Of a stretch of DNA of 64,000 nt, positions 16,734-24,821 are shown piece after piece. The first letter of the stretch is position 1. Every line of letters starts with the position of its first letter. The notes beneath the pieces are model-generated. The model worked only from the letters and a program-made list of their open reading frames with translations. It was not told the DNA's origin and did not search any database. The position numbers and the translations under genes were made by a program. Origin of the DNA: Nocardioides euryhalodurans (GTDB taxonomy: Bacteria; Actinomycetota; Actinomycetes; Propionibacteriales; Nocardioidaceae); contig NZ_CP038267.1 in the NCBI RefSeq assembly GCF_004564375.1, forward strand, positions 2,296,501-2,360,500. The letters are read 5' to 3'.

Positions 16734-17768
16734 GTGGCAGTGCGCGAATTCGGTCCCGAGGACCGTGCTCTGTTCGAGTCGGTCGCGACCGCGCTCTACG
16801 AGGACGTCGTCGCCGAGGGCGGCATCGAGACCACGGACGCCCGGATCTCGGAGAAGTCCCCGGACCGGCCCGCCTTCGACCTGCTGGTCGAGCTCGGCAT
16901 GGTCAGCCTCGACGAGACGTCGACCCGCTTCGTGGCCGTGGACCCCGCGACCGTGCAGTCGCGCATCATCGCGCCGCTCGGCAACGAGGGGTCGCGGCTG
17001 CTGCAGGAGTCGTCGAGCTGGGCGCGGGCCTTCGCCCCGGCCACCCAGGCGTGGCGGCGTGCCCCGGCGACCAGCCAGGGCTCGTTCATGGTGCTGCACG
17101 ACGACGCCGACGAGGGCGGACGCTCGCGCATCGACTCCTACATCGCCGGCCTGGTGGCCGAGTGCGAGGAGGAGATGCTCACGGCGCAGCCGCAGGCCGG
17201 CCGCGACGCCGAGACGCTGGCGGCGGCCGCCGTACGGGACACCGAGATGCTCGAGCGCGGGACCAGGATGCGCACGCTCTACCAGCACAGCGCGCGACGC
17301 AGCCCGGTCACGGCCGACTACGTCGCCGCCGTCACCGAGCGCGGGGCCGAGGTCCGCACCCTCGACGAGTTCTTCAACCGGCTGATCGTCTTCGACCACC
17401 GGATCGCGGTGATCCCCGGCAAGCAGGAGGACCTCGACACCGCGATCGTGATCCGCGAGCCCTCCGTCGTCGACTACCTCGTCGACGTCTTCGAGCGGGC
17501 GTGGGAGCGCGGCCGTCCGTTCTCCAGCCGCGACACCGGGATGCTGCGCGACATCGCTGCCGAGCAGCGGGCGATGACGATCCGGATGCTGATCGAGGGC
17601 CACGCCGACCCGGTGAGCGCCAAGCGGCTCGGCGTCAGTCCCCGGACCTACGCCGGCTACGTCGCCGACCTCAAGCGCGAGTACGAGTCCGAGACCCGCT
17701 TCCAGCTCGGCTACACGATGGGAAGTCAGGGGATCTCCGGCCGCGAGCGCGGCCAGGACGAGGACTGA
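16734..17768 (+). CDS. Large HTH transcriptional regulator (LuxR/TrmB-like)
   Basis: A 344-residue cytoplasmic protein. The C-terminus holds a helix-turn-helix (residues about 290-325: MTIRMLIEGHADPVSAKRLG then VSPRTYAGYVADLKREY). The first 80 residues look like a winged helix (YEDVVAEGGIETTDARIS, FDLLVELGMVSLD). The middle resembles PLD-like ligand domains of TrmB-type regulators. GTG at 16734 follows GGAGGAAGAGG; GTG 16740 is an alternative. A strong terminator follows, and a 43-residue secreted peptide gene lies convergently just beyond, a pairing that may be functional. Confidence 0.8.
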   Translation: MAVREFGPEDRALFESVATALYEDVVAEGGIETTDARISEKSPDRPAFDLLVELGMVSLDETSTRFVAVDPATVQSRIIAPLGNEGSRLLQESSSWARAFAPATQAWRRAPATSQGSFMVLHDDADEGGRSRIDSYIAGLVAECEEEMLTAQPQAGRDAETLAAAAVRDTEMLERGTRMRTLYQHSARRSPVTADYVAAVTERGAEVRTLDEFFNRLIVFDHRIAVIPGKQEDLDTAIVIREPSVVDYLVDVFERAWERGRPFSSRDTGMLRDIAAEQRAMTIRMLIEGHADPVSAKRLGVSPRTYAGYVADLKREYESETRFQLGYTMGSQGISGRERGQDED

Positions 17769-17785
17769 ACCCTCCCCGGGACACG

Positions 17786-17818
17786 CACGAGGGCAGTGAC
17801 GTGGTCACTGCCCTCGTG
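17786..17818 (+). terminator. Strong hairpin terminator
   Basis: Perfect 15-base stem CACGAGGGCAGTGAC/GTCACTGCCCTCGTG with a three-base loop, starting 18 bases after the regulator's stop codon. No T-run follows on the plus strand. Confidence 0.85.
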
Positions 17819-17913
17819 GGGTTGAGACGGGCCGGGGGTGGCTCCGGACCGAAATTCGTGGGGGACTCGGTCCTCGTCTCAAGTCTGTTCAGCTGTGCGT
17901 CAGGCGGAGCGGG

Positions 17914-18045
17914 TCACGGGATGGCGACCCGGCCTCCCTTGCCCCAGCTGCTGTCGGCGACGGCGGGGCCGGCCATGGTTCCGAGAAGACCGATGGACAG
18001 GACAACAGCCGTCAGGGCCGTGGCGACCTTCTTGGCGATCTTCAT
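17914..18045 (-). CDS. Tiny secreted peptide precursor
   Basis: A 43-residue precursor starting at ATG 18045, behind a good AGGTGGAG ribosome site. The N-terminus is a classic Sec signal: MKIAKK, a hydrophobic core ATALTAVVLSIGLLG, and an AVA cleavage motif at residues 28-30. The predicted mature product is about 13 residues (DSSWGKGGRVAIP), small, basic and Gly-rich. Function is unknown; size suggests a signalling or surface peptide. It has an AT-richer upstream region of its own and faces a large HTH regulator gene. Confidence 0.7.
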   Translation of the reverse strand: MKIAKKVATALTAVVLSIGLLGTMAGPAVADSSWGKGGRVAIP

Positions 18046-18180
18046 ATGCACTCCACCTGGTGATTTGGGGTCTGCCCCGCGGGGAGGGGCCTCTGTCATT
18101 AGTTTCCGGGTGCTCACGACCGGTTGGCAGGGAATCGGTGGGCCAATTACTTGCAATGCACTTTCATGCAGGAACCTGCA

Positions 18181-18232
18181 GCGGGGAGCGGCTCCCCGCC
18201 GGGACGTGCCCGGCAGGGAGCCCTCAACCGTA
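18181..18232. terminator. Trailer hairpins downstream of tRNA-Ser(GCT)
   Basis: GCGGGGAGC/GCTCCCCGC (18181-18199) and, alternatively, GGCTCCC pairing with GGGAGCC near 18228 form overlapping GC-rich hairpins immediately past the 3' end of the minus-strand tRNA. They may terminate or process the tRNA transcript. Confidence 0.45.
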
Positions 18233-18235
18233 CGG

Positions 18236-18325
18236 CGGAGGCGGCGGGATTTGAACCCGCGAGAGGGGTTTGCCCTCAACCCGCTTAGCAGGCGGGCGCC
18301 ATAGACCGGACTAGGCGACGCCTCC
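18236..18325 (-). tRNA. tRNA-Ser (anticodon GCT)
   Basis: A 90-base class II tRNA on the minus strand: acceptor GGAGGCG/CGCCTCC, anticodon loop CTGCTAA with GCT inside CCCGCC/GCGGG, the long variable arm GTTGAGGGCAAACCCCTC, and T arm GCGGGTTCAAATCCCGC. Decodes AGC/AGU. CCA not encoded. Confidence 0.97.
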
Positions 18326-18401
18326 TCCGCCGCGGTCCGAGGACCGACGGCGGGGCCTCAGGCTACAAGCAGCCCACCCGGGGGGCCGAATCGGCCTCCG
18401 G

Positions 18402-18851
18402 TCACAGCGGCCGCAGCCCCTGCCCGCGTCGCAGGTGCTCGCGCAGGTCGGCCACGAAGTCCTCGCGGGTGGCGTCCACGGCATCGACGGGGATGCTGGT
18501 CGTACGCCCGTCGCGCAGCCGCAGCACCACGCAGTCGACCCCGTGCGGGCTGGCCGCGACGGCGTCCTCGACGTCCTGCCACCTGGCCGCCTTGACCCCC
18601 GCCCCCCGCACCAGGCGGACCCGGTAGCCGTCGTCGTCGAGCTCCATCACCTTCACCCGGTTGCGCAGCAGGTGGCCGAGCACGAACACCGCCGCCAGCG
18701 CCAGCGCGGCCGCGACGAGCAGCACGACCGGCGGGCCCCCGAGGAGGGCGACGAGCAGCGTCACGACGAGGACGACGAGCGCCAGCACGACGAGCAGCAG
18801 TCCCAGCAGCCGGGCGGCGAGGGCCGGGGCGAGTCGATAACCGGACGACAT
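18402..18851 (-). CDS. Membrane protein with PH-like domain
   Basis: A 149-residue protein. Two adjacent hydrophobic segments (about residues 12-35 and 38-60, very Leu/Val-rich) form a hairpin. They are followed by a basic-rich cytoplasmic region with a bacterial PH-like strand pattern (VKVMELDDDGYRVRLV, KAARWQDVEDAVA, VDCVVLRLRDGRTTSIP). Similar actinobacterial proteins are uncharacterised. ATG at 18851. No operon partner; tRNA-Ser lies downstream. Confidence 0.8.
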   Translation of the reverse strand: MSSGYRLAPALAARLLGLLLVVLALVVLVVTLLVALLGGPPVVLLVAAALALAAVFVLGHLLRNRVKVMELDDDGYRVRLVRGAGVKAARWQDVEDAVAASPHGVDCVVLRLRDGRTTSIPVDAVDATREDFVADLREHLRRGQGLRPL

Positions 18852-18965
18852 GGTCACCGATTCTCCCGAATGGCCGGAAGTGGACTCCCTCGGGGGTTGT
18901 CGCCGGGCGATCGACGGAGTGACACTCGGAGTTCCCCCTCGGGCCTCACCCCACTCGGAGCCATC

Positions 18966-19325
18966 ATGATCGTGACCTCCGCCACCCGACCAGAGCCGGG
19001 CACGCCCGGTACGTCCGACGCCGCGACCGGCGAGGGCTGGCGCTGGGACGCCCGCCGGATGCTCGCGGAGGTGCGGGACCAGCTCGTCGCCGAGCCTCCC
19101 GGGGCGTACGACGGGTGGCTGGCCGCCCGGGGCGGCCGCGTGATGCGCGAGCGGGACGTGCTGCTGCGTCGCCTGGGTGCGCTCGGTCCACTCGTCCACA
19201 CCGGCTCACGCTCCGCGGTCCAGGCCCAGCTGCGCAGGCTCGTCGACGACGTGGCCCGTCACCGGCAGCGGGAGCGGGACCTGCACTGGGACGAGGTCGA
19301 GCTCGAGATCGGCGGGTCGGAGTAG
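18966..19325 (+). CDS. Conserved hypothetical helical protein
   Basis: A 119-residue soluble protein, mostly helical and rich in Arg and Glu (WDARRMLAEVRDQLVAE, VMRERDVLLRRLGALG, LRRLVDDVARHRQRERDLHW). It looks like a small coiled-coil type actinobacterial protein without named domain. ATG at 18966 is chosen because the preceding bases CGGAG resemble a ribosome site. It ends 48 bases before tRNA-Ser(TGA). Confidence 0.7.
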   Translation: MIVTSATRPEPGTPGTSDAATGEGWRWDARRMLAEVRDQLVAEPPGAYDGWLAARGGRVMRERDVLLRRLGALGPLVHTGSRSAVQAQLRRLVDDVARHRQRERDLHWDEVELEIGGSE

Positions 19326-19373
19326 GCCCGACTGCGGCCCGTACACTCCTCGGGTGCCGTCCACGGACAGCAC

Positions 19374-19462
19374 GGAGGGGTGCCGGAGTGGCCGATCGGA
19401 ACCGCCTTGAAAGCGGTCGCTGGCAGAGATGTCAGCCGCGGGTTCGAATCCCGCCCCCTCTG
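19374..19462 (+). tRNA. tRNA-Ser (anticodon TGA)
   Basis: An 89-base class II tRNA: acceptor GGAGGGG/CCCCTCT (one G-U pair), anticodon stem-loop CCGCCTTGAAAGCGG with TGA, a long variable arm, and T arm CGCGGGTTCGAATCCCG. Decodes UCA/UCG-type codons. CCA not encoded. Confidence 0.96.
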
Positions 19463-19474
19463 CGCGAACGAGCT

Positions 19475-19539
19475 CGGTAGTCCCCGGACTTCTGGTCGCG
19501 AGGACCCGCGACCGGCGACAGGAGATTCGGGGACTACCG
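19475..19539. repeat. Palindromic repeat family 1, copy B
   Basis: Arms 19478-19499 and 19515-19536, extended by CGG/CCG to 19475 and 19539 (CGGTAGTCCCC/GGGGACTACCG exact). The right arm differs from copy A (14682-14703) by one base in 22; loop sequences differ. It sits between convergent tRNA-Ser and the biotin carrier gene and may act as terminator. Confidence 0.8.
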
Positions 19540-19565
19540 GGCTGGGCGGCGGGTCGGCCGCACGC

Positions 19566-19796
19566 TCAGACCGTGAGCGCGAGCAGGACGTCGCCCTCCT
19601 GGACGACGTCGCCCGAGCCCACCCAGATGCCGCTGACCGTCCCGCCGCTCTCCGCGATCACCGGGATCTCCATCTTCATCGACTCCAGCAGCACCACCGT
19701 GTCGCCCGCGGCGACGACGTCACCGGGCGCGACGTAGACGGTCATGACGTTGGCGACCATCTCGGCGACGATCTCGATCTCCTGGACCCGGGGCAT
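19566..19796 (-). CDS. Stand-alone biotin/lipoyl carrier protein (TB7.3-like)
   Basis: A 76-residue single biotinyl domain with Lys41 in LLESMKMEIP, the biotinylation site; EMVANVMTVYVAPGD and the final GSGDVVQEGDVLLAL complete the beta-hammerhead. It resembles the free-standing mycobacterial biotinylated protein TB7.3 (Rv3221c). Such carriers probably serve an acyl-CoA carboxylase or a sugar/urea-type carboxylase, but no carboxylase is adjacent here; the nearest is the methylcrotonyl-CoA type at 60-64 kb, which carries its own biotin domain. Confidence 0.93.
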   Translation of the reverse strand: MPRVQEIEIVAEMVANVMTVYVAPGDVVAAGDTVVLLESMKMEIPVIAESGGTVSGIWVGSGDVVQEGDVLLALTV

Positions 19797-19878
19797 GGCT
19801 CCGACGCTAGTCGTTACCCGTGCGTAGGACAGGGTCGGGGAATATCATCGCGGCGCCTCCTCTCGGAAAGGTTCCCGC

Positions 19879-20019
19879 ATGTGCCGCGACTGCCCCACCG
19901 CACGTGACTCCGCCCGTGGGGTGCTGCGCGAGCTGGTCGCCGACCTGCTGCTGCCATTGATCCTGTACGCCATCCCGGTCGGCCTGCTGCTGGTCACCGG
20001 CGTCATCGACCTCGGCTGA
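19879..20019 (+). CDS. 46-residue membrane miniprotein with CxxC
   Basis: A small open frame: MCRDCPTARDSARG, a basic/acidic amphipathic stretch, then one hydrophobic helix (LLLPLILYAIPVGLLLVTGV) and a short tail. GGAAAGG lies eight bases before the ATG. The N-terminal C-x-x-C pair could bind metal or form a redox pair. It is not in an operon and is too short for most gene finders; ribosome site and clean membrane helix are the support. Confidence 0.5.
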   Translation: MCRDCPTARDSARGVLRELVADLLLPLILYAIPVGLLLVTGVIDLG

Positions 20020-20045
20020 GGGGGGCCGGGCAGCGAGTCCGAGCC

Positions 20046-20845
20046 TCACCCACCGCCCCGCGGCCTGCGGGCCGTCTCGGCGCGCTGCCACAGGCTGCGG
20101 AGCGCGTCCGCGAGCGCGGGCGCCTCGACCCGGTGGGGCGGGTCGAAGTGGTGGCGGTCGGGAAAGACCTGGAGCCAGAAGTCCCCGAGGACGCGGGCCA
20201 GTCGCTCGGCCTCCTCCCCGAACTGGTCGGGGTTGCTCAGGGCCCCGAGGGCGAAGTACACCGGGTGGTCGAAGCGACCCAGCGCCTCCCGGTCGAGGTC
20301 GTGGTGCGAGAACGCCTCGACCATCGCCCGGATGCCCGCCGGGCGGGCCGCCATCCAGGCCGGCGGGGGATCGGGGGGCGGTGGCGGGGGCGCCACCCGG
20401 GGCGCAGCTGGATCCGTACGAACGCGGGCAACGCCTCCGAGGGCGGCAGGGTCGCCAGGCGGGCGTACTCGGCCCACAGCGCCCGGTGGGCGGGGCTGGT
20501 GTCGTCCCAGATGCCGGCCCACGCCGGCTCGAGGAGGGCGAGACTGCGCAGCCGTTCGGGATGACCGGCCGCGAGCGCGAGCGCGACGGATCCCCCTCCG
20601 GAGAAGCCGACGAGGTGGAAGCGGTCCCACCCTCGTTCGTCGGCGGCCGCCAGGACCCCGGCCACCTCCATGTCGAGCGAGTAGCCCGCCGGCGGAGCGT
20701 CGTGGGTATACAGCTCCAGCTCCTTGGCCACCGCGTCCACGCCTAGACCCAGCTCGTCGAGGAGGTCGGCGAAGGCGACAGCGGCGGGCGTGACGACTCC
20801 CGGCAGCAGCACGGCGCGCCAGGCACTCACCCCTGCAGCGTGCAT
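20046..20845 (-). pseudogene. Alpha/beta hydrolase, single-base frameshift
   Basis: The N-terminal 150 residues from ATG 20845 form an alpha/beta-hydrolase with nucleophile elbow HLVGFSGGGS and LRSLALLEPAW. The C-terminal 115 residues (MAARPAGIRAMVEAFSHHD, DFWLQVFPDRHHFDPP, with a likely catalytic His) continue in another frame. The two meet in the C/G run at about 20393-20402 (CCCGGGG on the plus strand). One added base would restore a 266-residue protein with a proline-rich linker. Pseudogene or homopolymer sequencing error. Confidence 0.75.
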
Positions 20846-20869
20846 CAGGCACCCGACGGGGGCAACCGC

Positions 20870-22075
20870 TCAGAGCAGCGGATCGATCCGCGACGGCTCT
20901 GGGCGCAGCGCGGCGGCCTCCTCGGCGCGCCGACCACGCCGGCCGCGCGTGCTGCGACCGCCCGTGAACGCCAGGTCGGCGCGGATCAGGACGAAGCCGA
21001 GCACCAGTCCCACGACCACGCCGTAGGCCAGCGCGAGCTCGGCCTCCGGCCACGGCACGTCGGGGTCGACCAGCACCTGGGCGATCGGCGTCGTCGCGGC
21101 GACCCCGAACGCGCAGACCCACCAGCCCTGCCGCCGGCGGGCGCGCATGTGGACCCCCCAGAACAGCGCCGGGACCCCGAGCACGGCCACGATCGGGCGC
21201 GGCGACGCCCCGGCGCGCTCCCGCAGCCACACGATCCCCTCGTCGACACCCTGGACCAGCGAGGCGGCGCCGTAGCGGCGGAGCAGCTCCCCGTAGGCGA
21301 GCGTCAGCGCGAGCACCACCCCACCGAAGACGACGATGAACAGGCCGCGGCGGCCCAGGCCGTGGAGGCCGGCGCCGAGCCGGTAGACCACCACGAGGCA
21401 GCCCACGAGCGCCATCGCCAGCGTGACGTACTCGAAGCGCAGGAACGCGGTCGTCGGCTCGAGGCCGGCGGTGGCCAGGCCACCGCCGGCGGCCACGAGC
21501 ACCGCCACGAGCACCTCGCGCACCGCGACCCGCGCGGTCACCGCTGGCACGGTCGCGACGACCGCGAGGATCGCGCTCACGGCGCACGTCATGACCGCGG
21601 CGCCGTTGCGCAGAACCTCGTGGTCGGAGACCAGCACGGCGATCCCGACCGCCAGGGTGAGCGCGCCGAAGACGACGGGGCGGCCGCCGGTCCGGGCGGC
21701 GAGCGCCCAGACGTACGTCGTGGCGACCACGACCGCGCCCACCTCCGGCAGCCGCTCCGGCCCCCACGGGACGATGCCGGCGACCAGCGCTGCGAGGCCG
21801 GCGGCCGTCAGCAGCAGCCAGAGCGCGGCCAGGGCCCGGAGCCGCCAGCGACTCTCCGGCTCCGGCTCGACGGCCGGCTGGACCATCGGCTCGGCGGGTG
21901 GCTCGGGAGGGGCCGGAGCCGCCGCGACGGGCACCGGGCGCGAGGCCTGGCGCGGTGCCGTCTCCCGGTCGCGGCTCGCCACGCGTCGACCGGGTGTCGG
22001 GGCGACCCGCTCGGGGCGCTGCCGCGTCCACGGACGGGCCTTCTCGGCTCGTCGACGGGGACTGCTGGCGGCCAC
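20870..22075 (-). CDS. Multi-spanning membrane protein with proline-rich N-terminus
   Basis: A 401-residue protein. The first 75 residues are basic then Pro/Ala/Glu-rich and disordered-looking. After that come about ten hydrophobic segments, and a basic C-terminal tail (RSTRGRRGRRAEEAA) that would lie inside. No transporter or enzyme motif is visible; similar proteins in actinobacteria are annotated only as membrane proteins. Eleven bases separate its start from the end of the nitrilase gene, so they are probably co-transcribed. Confidence 0.8.
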   Translation of the reverse strand: MAASSPRRRAEKARPWTRQRPERVAPTPGRRVASRDRETAPRQASRPVPVAAAPAPPEPPAEPMVQPAVEPEPESRWRLRALAALWLLLTAAGLAALVAGIVPWGPERLPEVGAVVVATTYVWALAARTGGRPVVFGALTLAVGIAVLVSDHEVLRNGAAVMTCAVSAILAVVATVPAVTARVAVREVLVAVLVAAGGGLATAGLEPTTAFLRFEYVTLAMALVGCLVVVYRLGAGLHGLGRRGLFIVVFGGVVLALTLAYGELLRRYGAASLVQGVDEGIVWLRERAGASPRPIVAVLGVPALFWGVHMRARRRQGWWVCAFGVAATTPIAQVLVDPDVPWPEAELALAYGVVVGLVLGFVLIRADLAFTGGRSTRGRRGRRAEEAAALRPEPSRIDPLL

Positions 22076-22086
22076 GTGGCCGAAGG

Positions 22087-22842
22087 TTACCTGCGGCGGT
22101 TGAGGAGCGAGGGGTTGGTCCGGCGCGCCTCGACGAGGACCGACGGGTCGAGCGTGGCGCGGAGGACCGCCGACTCCTCACCGGCCTCGACGAGCACGTC
22201 GCCCAGCGGGTCGACGACCATCGAGTGGCCGGAGTAGCGCGGGCCCGGCTGGCCGACCGCCACGACGTACGCGGTGTTCTCGATCGCCCGCGCCCGCACC
22301 AGCGTCCGCCAGTGCTCGACCTTGCGCTCCCCCGCCACCCAGGCCGCCGGGACCACCAGGACGTCGGCGCCCGCGTCGACGAGGGCCCGCGCCTGCTCCG
22401 GGAACCGCAGGTCGTAGCAGGTCATCAGGCCGAGGGTGAAGCCCGCCAGCGGCACGGTCACCGCCTCGACCGGGCCCGCGGTGAGCCGGTCGGACTCGCG
22501 GTAGCCGAAGGAGTCGTAGAGGTGGACCTTGCGGTAGTCGGCCGTGGCGGCGCCGCGCACGACCAGCGTGTTGTAGGGCCGGTCCCGGTCGGCCGACAGC
22601 TCGAACATGCCGGCCACCACGGTCGTCGACCGGTCGCCGGCCACCCGGGCGACCTCGCGGCCGAAGGGACCGTCGACAGGCTCGGCGTAGCCGCTCACGT
22701 CGGACCCCGGGGGCCCGAAGTCACGGGCGAACGCCTCCGGGAGCACGACGAGGGCCACATCCCCGGGAGTCAGCTCGCCGAGGAGGCGTCGGTTGTCCTC
22801 CGGCTCGAGGCCGGAGGCGTGCTGGACCAGGGCCACACTCAT
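22087..22842 (-). CDS. Carbon-nitrogen hydrolase (nitrilase superfamily)
   Basis: A 251-residue amidase of the nitrilase superfamily. The Glu-Lys-Cys triad is intact: Glu36 (VLPEAF), Lys105 (YRKVHLYD) and Cys142 (LMTCYDLRFPE). The size and the YRKVHLYDSFGYRESD segment resemble the Nit1/omega-amidase branch, which hydrolyses alpha-ketoglutaramate-like or deaminated-glutathione substrates; exact substrate is not certain. ATG at 22842. Divergent from the MobA-like gene. Confidence 0.93.
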   Translation of the reverse strand: MSVALVQHASGLEPEDNRRLLGELTPGDVALVVLPEAFARDFGPPGSDVSGYAEPVDGPFGREVARVAGDRSTTVVAGMFELSADRDRPYNTLVVRGAATADYRKVHLYDSFGYRESDRLTAGPVEAVTVPLAGFTLGLMTCYDLRFPEQARALVDAGADVLVVPAAWVAGERKVEHWRTLVRARAIENTAYVVAVGQPGPRYSGHSMVVDPLGDVLVEAGEESAVLRATLDPSVLVEARRTNPSLLNRRR

Positions 22843-22899
22843 CGTCACCCCCCCAGCCTGCCACCTCCGCGGCGATCCGTGCCCTGCCACACTGGCGCG

Positions 22900-23448
22900 A
22901 TGGAGCTGGCCGCCGTGATCCTCGCCGGCGGGACCGCTGCCCGGCTCGACGGTGCCGACAAGGCCTCGCTGGAGCACCAGGGCAGCACCTTCCTCGAGCG
23001 GGCGCTCGCCGCCACCGCCGCCGCGGCCGAGGTGGTCGTCGTCGGCGAGCAGGTGCCGACCAGCCGAGCGGTGACCTTCGTCCGCGAGGACCCGCCGCTC
23101 GGCGGCCCGGTGGCCGGACTGGTCGCCGGCCGACGGGTCCTGGCCCGGACGCCCGACGCGCTGCTGGTGCTGGCGGTCGACATGCCGTTCGTCACCGCGG
23201 CGACCGTCGACCGGCTGCTCGCCGCCGCGGCCGGACACGACGGAGCCGCCCTGCACGACAACGACGGACGGCGACAGCTGGTCGCCGTCGTACGCCTCGC
23301 GGCGCTCGACGAGGCCACGCCCGAGCAACCCCACGGGAGCTCGGTCCGCTCGCTGCTGGACCGTCTGGACCTCGCCCGGGTCGAGGCCGTCGGCGAGGAG
23401 GCGTGGGGCGTCGACACCTGGCGCGACCTGCGCGACCTCCCCCGGTGA
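22900..23448 (+). CDS. MobA-like NTP transferase
   Basis: A 182-residue nucleotidyltransferase. The N-terminal VILAGGTAARLDGADKASL is the LAGG..R..G.DK nucleotide-binding signature, and LVLAVDMPFVT contains the metal-binding Asp. It probably transfers GMP to molybdopterin (molybdenum cofactor guanylyltransferase), though some paralogues act on other cofactors. The DUF6457 protein following on the same strand is its usual companion. ATG at 22900. Confidence 0.88.
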   Translation: MELAAVILAGGTAARLDGADKASLEHQGSTFLERALAATAAAAEVVVVGEQVPTSRAVTFVREDPPLGGPVAGLVAGRRVLARTPDALLVLAVDMPFVTAATVDRLLAAAAGHDGAALHDNDGRRQLVAVVRLAALDEATPEQPHGSSVRSLLDRLDLARVEAVGEEAWGVDTWRDLRDLPR

Positions 23449-23504
23449 GCACCCCGCAGGCCCCCGGGGTTGCGAGTCGGCTCCCCAGTGGACACGCTGA
23501 CCTT

Positions 23505-23831
23505 GTGAACCTCCACGACTGGATCGACGAGCTGTGCGACGTGCTCGACGTCGAGACCGAGGTCGACGAGGGCCTCGTCCTCGACCTCGCCCGGTCCGCA
23601 GCCCATGACGTGACGAAGGTGGCCGCGCCGATCACCACCTACCTGCTGGGGTACGCCGCGGGAGTCCACGGCGCCGACCCGGCGGGGATCGAGGTGCTCG
23701 CCGCGAAGGCCCAGACGCTCGCGACCGGCTGGGACCGGCCGCGTGGCGCCCCCGACCCCGACGACATCGAGGACGAGGTGCCCGACGACAGCACCGTGGA
23801 CCACAGCACCGACCGCTTCGAGGACGAGTGA
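23505..23831 (+). CDS. DUF6457 family protein
   Basis: A 108-residue acidic protein starting at GTG 23505 (NLHDWIDELCDVLDVE). The central DLARSAAHDVTKVAAPITTYLLGYAAG helix pair is typical of DUF6457 proteins found beside or fused to MobA-like enzymes; the C-terminus is a long acidic tail. Probably a molybdenum-cofactor accessory protein (inference from association). Its TGA overlaps the GTG of the oxidoreductase gene. Confidence 0.85.
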   Translation: MNLHDWIDELCDVLDVETEVDEGLVLDLARSAAHDVTKVAAPITTYLLGYAAGVHGADPAGIEVLAAKAQTLATGWDRPRGAPDPDDIEDEVPDDSTVDHSTDRFEDE

Positions 23832-24805
23832 GGGCGGCCGTCGCCGCGGGGCCGGGAGGCCCCGAGGTGCTGCACGTCGTCGAGGTCCCCGACCCGACGA
23901 TCGGCCCCGACGAGGTGCTCGTCGACGTGGCCGCGACCGCCGTCAACCGCGCCGACCTGCTGCAGCGCCAGGGGTTCTACCCACCACCCCCGGGGGCCTC
24001 CGAGATCATCGGCCTCGAGTGCTCGGGCACCGTCGCCGCGGTCGGTGAGCGGGTCAGCGGCTGGGCCGTCGGCGACCGGGTCTGCGCGCTCCTCGCCGGA
24101 GGTGGGTACGCCGAGCGCGTGGCCGTGCCGGCCGGCCAGCTGATGCCGCTGCCGCCCGGCCTCGACCTGGTCACGAGCGCTGCCGTGCCCGAGGTCGCCT
24201 GCACGGTGTGGTCGAACGTCTTCATGGTCGCCGGGCTGCGCCCCGGGGAGCACGTGCTCGTCCACGGCGGAGCCGGGGGCATCGGCACCACGGCGATCCA
24301 GCTCGCGGCCGCCGTCGGCGCCCACGTGATGGCGACCGCCGGGACTCCTGCGAAGCGGGCCCTCTGCGAGGAGCTCGGCGCCGAGGTGACCATCGACTAC
24401 CGCGAGCAGGACTTCGTCGAGGTGGTGCGCGAGGCCACCGACGGCCACGGGGCCGACGTCATCCTGGACAACATGGGGGCCTCGTACCTCCCCCGCAACG
24501 TGGCCGCCCTGGCGACCGAGGGCCGACTCGTGGTGATCGGCATGCAGGGAGGGACCAAGGGTGAGCTCGACCTGGGCGCGTTGCTGCGCAAGCGGGGCGC
24601 CGTCATCGCGACCGCCCTGCGCTCGCGACCGGTCGAGGACAAGGCGGCCATCTGCGCCGCGGTCGTGGAGCACGTCTGGCCGTTGGTCGGCGACGGTCGG
24701 CTCCGCCCGATCGTGCACCGCACGATGCCGCTGGACCAGGTCGCCGATGCCCACCGCCTGCTCGAGTCGGGCGACCACGTCGGCAAGGTGGTGCTCACGA
24801 CCTGA
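23828..24805 (+). CDS. NAD(P)H quinone oxidoreductase (PIG3-type MDR)
   Basis: A 325-residue zinc-independent medium-chain dehydrogenase/reductase of the PIG3 type, reducing quinones with NADPH. AVNRADLLQRQGFYPPPPG is the family signature and VLVHGGAGGIGTTAIQLA is the nucleotide-binding Rossmann motif; the zinc ligands of alcohol dehydrogenases are absent. GTG at 23828 overlaps the stop of DUF6457 (GTGA), so translation is coupled. Confidence 0.94.
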   Translation: MRAAVAAGPGGPEVLHVVEVPDPTIGPDEVLVDVAATAVNRADLLQRQGFYPPPPGASEIIGLECSGTVAAVGERVSGWAVGDRVCALLAGGGYAERVAVPAGQLMPLPPGLDLVTSAAVPEVACTVWSNVFMVAGLRPGEHVLVHGGAGGIGTTAIQLAAAVGAHVMATAGTPAKRALCEELGAEVTIDYREQDFVEVVREATDGHGADVILDNMGASYLPRNVAALATEGRLVVIGMQGGTKGELDLGALLRKRGAVIATALRSRPVEDKAAICAAVVEHVWPLVGDGRLRPIVHRTMPLDQVADAHRLLESGDHVGKVVLTT

Positions 24806-24821
24806 TGCGTAGGCTGGCGGG

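Noticed and set aside
13236..19540. Genomic-island boundary at the tRNA-Arg and tRNA-Ser genes
   Set aside because: No integrase, no direct repeat of a tRNA 3' end and no change in base composition was seen; genes around are housekeeping.
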